Shown here: in pieces, positions 7,661-14,499 of the stretch
How the letters are laid out: each line of letters begins with the position of its first letter
How positions within the stretch are numbered: position 1 is the stretch's first letter
NCBI GenBank assembly: GCA_934503195.1
Contig: CAKSVM010000040.1
Coordinates: forward strand, 1-28,079
DNA: 28,079 nucleotides
Reading direction: 5' to 3'
Origin: an uncultured Eubacteriales bacterium
GTDB taxonomy: Bacteria; Bacillota; Clostridia; Oscillospirales; CAG-272
Notes under the pieces: model-generated
Database searches by the model: none
What the model saw: the letters and a program-made list of their open reading frames with translations, nothing else
Told to the model about the DNA's origin: nothing
Program-made: the position numbers and the translations under genes

Positions 7661-7804
7661 ATCAACTTGATAAACCGATTCCGGAACACCGGAACAGACA
7701 ATATGCAAGTCAAGATAAATAAACTTTCAAAAGCGCGAAACAATGGGGTTTCACAGAGAACCTGTTGTTCTGCGCTTTTATTATTTCACAAGGAGGACAT
7801 GACC
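7661..7804 (+). promoter_or_regulatory. Structured 5' leader, possible cis-regulatory RNA
   Basis: The leader opens with the palindrome ATCAACTTGAT (7661-7671) and a hairpin TTCCGGAACACCGGAA (7679-7694). A three-way junction then closes with 8 bp (7729-7736 with 7772-7779). Inside are a 5-bp hairpin (7737-7741 with 7748-7752) and another (7757-7761 with 7767-7771), joined by only four unpaired bases. The two hairpin loops (AATGGG and CTGTT) can pair with each other with two wobbles. The ribosome site AGGAGG is at 7791-7796. The fold resembles a small riboswitch or attenuator, but the sequence matches no class I know, including TPP and purine types. Confidence 0.45.
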
Positions 7805-8572
7805 ATGGAAAAACCGATTATCACGGTCGATCACGTAACAAAGACATTCACTAACAACAAAGCGAAAGTCACCGCGCTTTCGGATGTGTCGCTCACGATA
7901 AACCGCGGTGAGTTCATTTCGCTGCTCGGTCCGTCGGGATGCGGAAAAACCACTCTGCTCCGGATGATCGCCGATCTCATTGATCCGAGTGAGGGAACGC
8001 TCACGGTTGACGGCGGAACCCCGCGCGAGGCCAGACTCGGACGCAAATACGGAATGGTTTTCCAGAGCCCGGTTCTCTACGAATGGCGGACGGTTCAGAA
8101 AAACGTCGAGCTTCCGCTTGAAATCATAAAGCTTCCGAAAGCCGAGCGCGAGGAACGCGCGCTGAAGATGCTCGAGCTTGTCGGACTCACGAGCTTCGCC
8201 GATCATTATCCGTCGCAGCTGAGCGGCGGTATGCAGCAGAGAGTCGGAATCGCCCGCGCGCTCGCGCTTAACCCGGATATCCTTTTGATGGACGAGCCGT
8301 TTTCGGCACTCGACGAGTTCACACGCGAAAAGCTTCATGAGGATCTTTTACGGATCTGGAAAAAGACCGGCAAGACGATAATCTTCGTCACGCACAACAT
8401 TTCGGAGTCGGTTTATCTCTCGGATCGCGTATGCGTCCTATCGCCGCATCCCGGAAGGCTTTCGGCGGTTGTCGATATCACCCTCGGGCGGCCGAGAGTT
8501 ACGGAAATGCGAAGCTCGCCCGAACTCACAGAGCTTGTCTCGGTCGTCCGGAACAGCTTTGAGGGAATCTGA
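7805..8572 (+). CDS. ABC transporter ATPase, NitT/TauT/Thi type
   Basis: A 255-residue cytoplasmic ATPase powering the importer encoded by the next three genes. Visible motifs are Walker A GPSGCGKTT (42-50), Q-loop Q87, signature LSGGM (139-143), Walker B ILLMDEP (159-165), D-loop SALD and switch histidine H197 (FVTHNISES). The combination with two permeases and a Thi5-like binding protein places it with the nitrate/taurine/hydroxymethylpyrimidine importers (SsuB/TauB/ThiZ relatives). I chose the ATG at 7805 because AGGAGG lies eight bases upstream; an ATG at 7799 is too close to that site. First gene of the operon, 15 bases before the first permease. Confidence 0.93.
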   Translation: MEKPIITVDHVTKTFTNNKAKVTALSDVSLTINRGEFISLLGPSGCGKTTLLRMIADLIDPSEGTLTVDGGTPREARLGRKYGMVFQSPVLYEWRTVQKNVELPLEIIKLPKAEREERALKMLELVGLTSFADHYPSQLSGGMQQRVGIARALALNPDILLMDEPFSALDEFTREKLHEDLLRIWKKTGKTIIFVTHNISESVYLSDRVCVLSPHPGRLSAVVDITLGRPRVTEMRSSPELTELVSVVRNSFEGI

Positions 8573-8587
8573 AAGGAGATGTAATCT

Positions 8588-9472
8588 TTGGATATAAAAG
8601 AAAAAGTCCCGGCGTTCTTAAGAACGGCCGGAAGGGAAGAGAGGGAGCCTTTCTTAAAGAAGCTTCTCGCCTCGGACGGCTTCGTGCTTTTCGTCTGGAT
8701 CCTCGGATTCATGGTAATCTGGGAGGCCGGAGCCTTCTACATTCAGACCGTCTCGCCGAAGCATCCGGAGTACATTCTCCCGCATCTCTGGCAGATAATT
8801 TCCTCGGCGGGTCAGAGCGCGAGCGACGATCAGACGATCTTCGGAATGGTCATGACAAACGCGTGGGCGACCTTATCGCGAGCCGGAATCGGATTTCTCA
8901 TCGGAATGGCGCTCGGAGCGGTTCTCGCACTCCTAATGAGTCTTTCGGGAACAGTTGAGAAGATCGCGTTTCCGTATCTGATGATAATCCAGATGATCCC
9001 GATACTCGGCATGGCACCGATTGTTTTATCGCTTACCGGAGACATTTCGTCAAGCCGGATAGTGATCGCGGCGATTCTCACGTTCTACCCGGTGGCGGCG
9101 AATATGCTCGCCGGATTCAGATCGGTCAGCCGCGAAAAGCATGAGCTGATGTTCTCTTACGCGGCGAGCCGCTTCACGCTCTACAAAAAAGTGATGCTTC
9201 CGACCTGCCTTCCGTATTTCTTCACCGGACTCAAAATCGCGGCTCCGATGGCGATCACGGCTTCAATTCTCGTCGATACGCTTCAGGGCGGCGTCGGACT
9301 CGGATGTCTCCTGTCCCAGTCGTTAAAACACAACACCTCGATATACGCCTTCTGGGAGATAGTCTTCATCAGCGCGGCACTCGGAATCTTCTTCTCAAAG
9401 CTGATGGGCTTCTTCGAGTCACTGCTCTCGGGAAAATATCATAATAAGCGAAAGAAAGGTGAAAGCAGATGA
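8588..9472 (+). CDS. ABC transporter permease 1 (TTG start)
   Basis: A 294-residue membrane protein with about six hydrophobic segments and the cytoplasmic coupling-loop (EAA-like) region YAASRFTLYKKVMLPTCLP near residues 195-215. This is typical of BPD_transp_1 permeases of the NitT/TauT class. It starts with TTG at 8588, supported by AAAGGAGA seven to eight bases upstream; no in-frame ATG is better placed. Its end overlaps the next permease by four bases (ATGA), indicating translational coupling and a heterodimeric channel. Confidence 0.9.
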   Translation: MDIKEKVPAFLRTAGREEREPFLKKLLASDGFVLFVWILGFMVIWEAGAFYIQTVSPKHPEYILPHLWQIISSAGQSASDDQTIFGMVMTNAWATLSRAGIGFLIGMALGAVLALLMSLSGTVEKIAFPYLMIIQMIPILGMAPIVLSLTGDISSSRIVIAAILTFYPVAANMLAGFRSVSREKHELMFSYAASRFTLYKKVMLPTCLPYFFTGLKIAAPMAITASILVDTLQGGVGLGCLLSQSLKHNTSIYAFWEIVFISAALGIFFSKLMGFFESLLSGKYHNKRKKGESR

Positions 9473-10341
9473 AAAACGTCAGAATCAAGCGCAAGGTCAT
9501 AAAAAGCGTCAGACGCTGGGAAAAGGACGCGCCGTCGACCTTCAACACAGTCACGGCGGTGGTTTACCCGCTGATCTTCGGAGTGGTTCTCTTCGCGCTC
9601 TGGCAGACGCAGATTCTTCATAAGCTCGTTCACGCAGACGAATGGATTCTCCCGACTCCGTCGCACATCGGTGAGATAATCGGAGACAATCTCAGGAAGC
9701 TCTTCGGAAACCTCATAATGACGACGATTCCGGTTGTTATCGGACTCGCGCTCGGCTCGCTCATCGGATTTCTGGTGGCTCTCTTCGCGGTTCAGTTCAG
9801 ACACTGGGGCAAGGGAGGACTCGCGGTGGTGTCCTGCTTCAACGCGATACCGATAGTCGCGCTGGCTCCGGTTTTCAACAATCTTGTCAAGGTCTGGGTC
9901 AGCGACATTCAGGTGCGCGGGATAATTTCAAAGTTCCTTGTCGTCACGGTGATGTGCGTGTCGAGCATGAGCTTCAACGCCTATCGCGGACTCACCGAAA
10001 TCCAGCCGTTCGGCGAGGATCTTCTGAAAACCTACGCGGCCGACAGGAAGACGGTTTTCTTCAAATTGCGCCTTCCGAACTGTCTGCCCTTCATCTTCAC
10101 CGCGCTTAAGGTAAGCCTTCCGGTCAGCGTGATAAGCGCGCTGGTCAGTGAATATTTTATCGACACGGTCGAGGGCAGCGGAAGCTATCCCGGACTCGGG
10201 CGGATGATCCGCGGAAATATCCTGAACGCGCAGTACGCCTCGGCGTGGGCTTACATAACCTTCGCCTGCGCGCTCGGCATCGGATTCTATATGCTTCTGA
10301 TGCTCATACAGAAAAAAGTGCTTGGCACAAGATCAAAATAA
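9469..10341 (+). CDS. ABC transporter permease 2
   Basis: A 290-residue membrane permease of the same class, with about six hydrophobic segments and the coupling-loop sequence TYAADRKTVFFKLRLPNCLP near residues 185-205. It follows permease 1 with an ATGA overlap. The first 30 or so residues are strongly basic (KRKVIKSVRRWEK), consistent with an inside-facing N-terminus. It should pair with permease 1 and dock the ATPase. Neighbouring catabolic genes suggest the imported solute is a pyrimidine or a breakdown product. Confidence 0.9.
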   Translation: MKNVRIKRKVIKSVRRWEKDAPSTFNTVTAVVYPLIFGVVLFALWQTQILHKLVHADEWILPTPSHIGEIIGDNLRKLFGNLIMTTIPVVIGLALGSLIGFLVALFAVQFRHWGKGGLAVVSCFNAIPIVALAPVFNNLVKVWVSDIQVRGIISKFLVVTVMCVSSMSFNAYRGLTEIQPFGEDLLKTYAADRKTVFFKLRLPNCLPFIFTALKVSLPVSVISALVSEYFIDTVEGSGSYPGLGRMIRGNILNAQYASAWAYITFACALGIGFYMLLMLIQKKVLGTRSK

Positions 10342-10392
10342 ACAAGCTTCCGGAAACATCCGGTTAAATATCTTAAAAAGGAGATAAAAGTC

Positions 10393-11493
10393 ATGAAAAG
10401 TTCAAGAATTCTCTCGCTCACCCTCGCGGCTCTGATGGTCGCGGCAAGCGCGTCCTGCGGCGGTCAGGCAGGCGGAAACGACACCGCGTCCTACTACGAC
10501 GCGAACGCCTCCTCGTCTGACGTCATCAAGGACGCCGCGTCGAAGGGCAAGGTCGGCAACTGGGGACTCGGCAACGAGTATGAGATTCAGGCGCTGCTCG
10601 CGAAGTACGGCTTCCCGACGACCTATCTCTCGCAGAACTTCGACATGGACGGCTTTGACAGCGACGAGATCCTGCTCGCGTCGGCGATGACCTACAACGA
10701 ACTCGGACTTGTCGTCAACGATTATGAGGGCGGCTACGGCTACGGCGATTCGGTAAAGACGATTGACATGAACGACGAGGGCGTCGCGATGCTCGAGGAC
10801 AATATCTTCTGCACCGCGGATTTCGCGAAGCAGAACCCGAACACGGTGAAGGCTTTCCTCTACGCGTCGATGAAGGGTTGGAAGTACGCCTGCGAGCATC
10901 CGGATGAGGCGGCTCAGATAGTTTATGAAGCCGGGTCGTCGGTCTCGGCCGATCACCAGAAGTATATGGCGACTGAGGTCGCGAAGCTCGTGACGACCAA
11001 TACCAAGGGTGAACACACCGAGGACTACGGCGCGATCGACAAGGACGCGATGGAGCAGACTCTTGAGCTTGCGAAGAAGTACATTCCGCTCGAAGACAGC
11101 GCGGCAAAGGACAGACTCGCGAAGATGACGCTCTCGGACGTCTACGATGACAGCTACATAAAGGAAGTCTCGGCGTCAACCGACGGAAAGTTCGGAACTC
11201 CCGAAAAGGCGTCGGTAAAGGTTCAGCTTAAATGGCTTCCGCAGGCACAGTTCATGGGCTACTTCGTCGCGAACGCGCTCGGTTATTACAAGGAAGTCGG
11301 TCTGAGCGTCGAGATTGTCTCGGGCGGCGGCGACATCGGCGAGACCACCGCGGTTTCGAACGGCACGGTTGATTTCGGCGTGACATGGGTCTCGAACCTG
11401 ATCACCGCGAACGCGGGCGGCATGAATCTGCTTGAAATCGCGCAGATCTATCAGAGATCGGGACTTGAACTGGTCTACAAGATCAATAAGTAA
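10393..11493 (+). CDS. Thi5/NMT1-family substrate-binding lipoprotein, apparently circularly permuted
   Basis: A 366-residue lipoprotein: signal peptide, then lipidated C22 in ASASC. Members of this family normally start their mature chain with KVQLKWLPQAQF...GYY and run through IAQIYQRSG before reaching GKkVG.W..GNEYE and SAMTYNE. Here the order is reversed. Residues 51-110 hold KGKVGNWGLGNEYEIQALL, QNFDMD and ASAMTYNELG. The usual C-terminal helices (KAFLYASMKGWKYACEHP, GSSVSADHQKYMA) fill 150-258. The usual N-terminal part (KVQLKWLPQAQFMGYF, GTVDFGVTWVSNL, EIAQIYQRSGLELV) occupies 276-362, after a linker at about 259-273. Length is near normal, so nothing is lost. The split falls where the chain normally crosses between lobes. 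The KWLPQAQF segment is the pyrimidine-binding region in Thi5-like proteins. Confidence 0.88.
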   Translation: MKSSRILSLTLAALMVAASASCGGQAGGNDTASYYDANASSSDVIKDAASKGKVGNWGLGNEYEIQALLAKYGFPTTYLSQNFDMDGFDSDEILLASAMTYNELGLVVNDYEGGYGYGDSVKTIDMNDEGVAMLEDNIFCTADFAKQNPNTVKAFLYASMKGWKYACEHPDEAAQIVYEAGSSVSADHQKYMATEVAKLVTTNTKGEHTEDYGAIDKDAMEQTLELAKKYIPLEDSAAKDRLAKMTLSDVYDDSYIKEVSASTDGKFGTPEKASVKVQLKWLPQAQFMGYFVANALGYYKEVGLSVEIVSGGGDIGETTAVSNGTVDFGVTWVSNLITANAGGMNLLEIAQIYQRSGLELVYKINK

Positions 11494-11514
11494 TCACCAC
11501 AAGAATTAAAGAAA

Positions 11515-11544
11515 CTCTCTTCCGGGCAGACGCCCGGAAGAGAG
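11515..11544 (+). repeat. Perfect 13-bp hairpin between the binding-protein and dihydropyrimidinase genes
   Basis: Arms 11515-11527 and 11532-11544 pair perfectly around the loop AGAC. No T-run follows, so it is not a classical terminator. It may protect the transporter mRNA from 3' decay, or lower downstream expression. The GAGAGGG that could serve an ATG at 11554 lies partly in its right arm. Confidence 0.6.
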
Positions 11545-11571
11545 GGTAATATAATGAAAGGAAAGCGTAAA

Positions 11572-12948
11572 ATGGATCTTCTGATTAAAAACGGAACGCT
11601 CGTCTCATCGGGCGGAATGTACAAGGCTGATCTCGCCGTGACCGGCGAGAAGATAACCGCGATCGGCGAAGAAATCCTCCCGACTCACGGAACGAAGGTG
11701 GTCGACGCGGCTGGAAAGCTCGTTCTCCCCGGCGCGATTGACGCGCACACTCACCTCGCGATGCCTTTCGGCGGAACGATCTCGGCCGACGGATACTTTG
11801 CCGGGACGAGAGCCGCGGCCTGCGGCGGAACCACGACGGTATTCGATTTCGTCTTGCAGGATTTCAACGAGTCGATGCTCGACTCGATAAAGCGGCGCGA
11901 CGTGCTCTGCGCGCCCGAGGCCGCCGTCGATTACGCCTTCCATGTCGCGATAAAGGATGTTCACGGCGGGCTTATCGACACGATGAAGGACGCGCTCGAC
12001 TACGGCGTCCCGTCGTTCAAGGTCTTCATGGTTTATGATTTCGGAGTGACAGACGGAGTTTTCTATCAGGTGCTTGAGAAGGCGAAGGAGATCGGAGCTC
12101 AGATCAGCGTCCACGCCGAGAACAACGAGATGGTCAAGTATCTGACCGCGAAATTCCTCTCGGAGGGCAAGACAAGCGCGTGGTATCACTACCTCTCGCG
12201 CCCCGAGTTCGTCGAGGCGGAGGCCGACAAGCGCGCGATCGAGTGGGCAAAGTCGCTCGGAGCACCGCTCTACATCGTGCATCTGGCGAACAAGGAGGGC
12301 GTTGACGCGGTCACGAAGGCGAAGGACGAGGGTTACGAAATCTACGCCGAGACCTGCCCGCATTACCTTAATTTCACGTCGGAGGTTTACAAGCGTCCCG
12401 ACGGACGGAACTTCGTCTGCTCGCCGCCTATCAAGGGCAAGGAGAGTCAGGACGCGCTCTGGGAGGCTATAAAGCGCGGCGACATCGATACGATCGCGAC
12501 CGACCACTGCCCCTTCCAGCAGGCCGAGAAGGACTGGGGGCTTAACGATTTCACGAAGATTCCGAACGGCTGCGCGGCGATCGAGAATATGTATCCGTAT
12601 ATGCTCTCGGCGGCGAATACCGGAAAGATAAAGTTCGAGCAGGTCGTGAAGATGTGCGCCGAGAATCCGGCGAGAATCTTCGGCTGCACCGAAAAGGGTT
12701 CGCTCACGGTCGGAAAGGACGCGGATATCGTGATCTACGATCCCGAAAAGAAGTTCACGATTCATCAGTCGAATATGCACTCCGACTGCGACCACACGAT
12801 CTGGGAGGGAACCGAGCTTGTCGGATATCCGGTGAAGACCTATTCGCGCGGCAGACTTGTCTATGACAACGGCGATTTTGTCGGAGAAGCCGGATGGGGT
12901 AAGTTCGTGAAGAGAAAGGCGAGAACGCCGATACCGAAAGAAGAGTAA
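11572..12948 (+). CDS. hydA: Dihydropyrimidinase (D-hydantoinase family)
   Basis: A 458-residue cytoplasmic amidohydrolase that hydrolyses dihydrouracil to N-carbamoyl-beta-alanine. All bimetal ligands expected for the family are present: H59 and H61 (DAHTHLAMPF), the lysine that becomes carbamylated K150 (PSFKVFMVY), H181 (SVHAENNEM), H237 (IVHLANKEG) and D311 (ATDHCPFQQ). The active-site tyrosine is Y155. Length is normal. An ATG at 11554 would add six residues (MKGKRK); I chose 11572 because the family starts at MDLLIKNGTLV and AAAGGAAA lies eight to nine bases upstream. It follows the transporter genes and precedes preA by 12 bases, which supports a pyrimidine rather than a synthetic hydantoin substrate. 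Confidence 0.93.
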   Translation: MDLLIKNGTLVSSGGMYKADLAVTGEKITAIGEEILPTHGTKVVDAAGKLVLPGAIDAHTHLAMPFGGTISADGYFAGTRAAACGGTTTVFDFVLQDFNESMLDSIKRRDVLCAPEAAVDYAFHVAIKDVHGGLIDTMKDALDYGVPSFKVFMVYDFGVTDGVFYQVLEKAKEIGAQISVHAENNEMVKYLTAKFLSEGKTSAWYHYLSRPEFVEAEADKRAIEWAKSLGAPLYIVHLANKEGVDAVTKAKDEGYEIYAETCPHYLNFTSEVYKRPDGRNFVCSPPIKGKESQDALWEAIKRGDIDTIATDHCPFQQAEKDWGLNDFTKIPNGCAAIENMYPYMLSAANTGKIKFEQVVKMCAENPARIFGCTEKGSLTVGKDADIVIYDPEKKFTIHQSNMHSDCDHTIWEGTELVGYPVKTYSRGRLVYDNGDFVGEAGWGKFVKRKARTPIPKEE

Positions 12949-12960
12949 GGGATGGTTTGA

Positions 12961-14463
12961 ATGACAAATGCAGCTGACAGATCAAAATACCGCGCCGAGC
13001 TTCTGAACGCGTTTTCGTCGGCCTGTATGCTCTGCCTTGACGCGCCGTGTTCAAAGGCCTGTAAAGCCGGATTTGACCCGGCGGGGATGGTCAGGGCGGT
13101 CAGGTTTGACAATATCGGCCGGGCGGTTACGCTCGCCGGGGACTGCGGAGGATGCGACGCGCCGTGCGAAAGAGCCTGTGTAAGCTTTTCGGGCGCGGTC
13201 AGGATAAAGGAGATCTCCGGACTCGTGAGAGAGTGCGGAAGTCCGGAAAAGGCCGCCGCCGATCTTTCGGTTGAGTTCTGCGGCGTGAAATGCGAGAATC
13301 CCTTCTTCCTCTCGTCGTCGGTGGTCGCCAGCGGATATGAGATGTGCGAAAAGGCACTCGCCGCGGGATGGGCGGGAATCGTTTACAAGACTATCGGAAA
13401 CTTCATCCCCGAGGAGGTCTCGCCGAGATTTGACACGATCGGCAAGGAATCGACGCCCTTTATCGGCTTCGGAAACCTTGAGCAGATTTCGGATAAGTCG
13501 CCCGACGAGAACTTTGAGATTCTCTCGGCACTCAAGAAGAAATTCCCGACGAAGATCATCGTCGCCTCGATAATGGGGCGGAACGAGGACGAGTGGACAT
13601 TGCTCGCCAGACGCTCCGAGGAGTGCGGCGCGGACATGATCGAGTGCAATTTCTCCTGCCCGCATATGTCGGCGCACGGACTCGGCGCGGACGTCGGAAC
13701 GAATCCCGAGCTCGTCGCGGCTTACACAAAAGCCGTTAAGCGCGGAAGCTCGCTCCCGGTGCTCGCCAAGATGACGCCGAACCTCCAGCACATGGAGATT
13801 CCCGCGACCGCGGCGGTAAAGGCCGGAGCCGACGGACTCGCCGCGATAAACACGATAAGGTCGATACGCGGCTGGGATTCCTCGCACGGCGAGCCGATTC
13901 TCTCGGTCGGAAAACGCTCGGCGGTGTCGGGCTATTCGGGCAAGGCGGTCAAGCCGATCGCGCTGAGGTTCATCCACGACATGGCGGTGTGTGAGGAGCT
14001 TCGCGGCGTGCCGATAAGCGGCATGGGCGGAATCGAGACCTGGCGCGACGCGGTTGATTTCATCGCGATGGGATGCCTGAATCTTCAGGTCACGACGGCG
14101 GTGATGGAATACGGCTACCGGATAATCGACGATCTTCGCGACGGGCTTTCGAGATACCTCGCGGCGAGCGGCCGCGAGAGCGTCAGAGAGCTGTGTGGCG
14201 CGGCTCTTCCCGAATATGTCGCGACCGACGAGCTTGACCGGACGACGGTCGAGTATCCGGTGTTTGACCGGACGAAATGCGTCGGATGCGGACGCTGCGT
14301 GATATCCTGCGACGACGGCGGGCATCAGGCGATATTCTTCGACGAGAATTCGCGAAAGCCGAGACTCAATATAAACCGCTGCGTCGGATGTCAGCTCTGC
14401 CGTCTGGTATGTCCGGCGGGAGCGATCGGGAAGTCTAAGCGCGTGCCGAAAAGAGTTTCGTGA
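12961..14463 (+). CDS. preA: Dihydropyrimidine dehydrogenase, PreA-like, with a fused PreT-type iron-sulfur N-domain
   Basis: A 500-residue flavoenzyme that should reduce uracil or thymine to the dihydro form. Residues 20-90 resemble the N-terminal iron-sulfur domain of PreT and of mammalian DPD: C22, C25, C30, C34 (ACMLCLDAPCSKAC) and C62, C65, C69, C73 (DCGGCDAPCERAC). Residues about 100-410 are a dihydroorotate-dehydrogenase-type FMN barrel (VYKTIG; ECNFSCPHM; KMTPN; AINTI). The C-terminus holds two ferredoxin-like clusters (C440, C443, C446, C450; C474, C477, C480, C484). There is no GxGxxG and no room for FAD or NAD(P)H domains. The position matching the catalytic Cys671 of pig DPD appears to be V245. 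Cotranscribed with hydA. Confidence 0.9.
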   Translation: MTNAADRSKYRAELLNAFSSACMLCLDAPCSKACKAGFDPAGMVRAVRFDNIGRAVTLAGDCGGCDAPCERACVSFSGAVRIKEISGLVRECGSPEKAAADLSVEFCGVKCENPFFLSSSVVASGYEMCEKALAAGWAGIVYKTIGNFIPEEVSPRFDTIGKESTPFIGFGNLEQISDKSPDENFEILSALKKKFPTKIIVASIMGRNEDEWTLLARRSEECGADMIECNFSCPHMSAHGLGADVGTNPELVAAYTKAVKRGSSLPVLAKMTPNLQHMEIPATAAVKAGADGLAAINTIRSIRGWDSSHGEPILSVGKRSAVSGYSGKAVKPIALRFIHDMAVCEELRGVPISGMGGIETWRDAVDFIAMGCLNLQVTTAVMEYGYRIIDDLRDGLSRYLAASGRESVRELCGAALPEYVATDELDRTTVEYPVFDRTKCVGCGRCVISCDDGGHQAIFFDENSRKPRLNINRCVGCQLCRLVCPAGAIGKSKRVPKRVS

Positions 14464-14499
14464 GTGCCGCCCGAGTATTGTCTGAAATGGGGGAGGAAA

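Noticed and set aside
7481..7743. Small minus-strand open frames of about 75 codons in the operon's upstream region
   Set aside because: No ribosome site, cysteine/serine-rich nonsense translation, and the region is better explained by hairpins, a promoter and a leader.
7661..7804. TPP riboswitch, suggested by the Thi5-like transporter
   Set aside because: I do not find the CUGAGA and ACCUGA elements or the conserved TPP core, and there are no thiamine genes in the operon.
10393..11493. Explaining the binding protein as a frameshifted or truncated pseudogene
   Set aside because: The frame is intact from signal peptide to stop, both halves are full length with conserved motifs, and codon use matches the neighbours. 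Permutation fits better than decay.
11605..12795. A 396-codon open frame on the minus strand opposite the dihydropyrimidinase gene
   Set aside because: Shadow of the sense gene, no ribosome site or recognisable motif. The same applies to the 413-codon frame at 15524-16765 and the 408-codon frame at 18430-19656.
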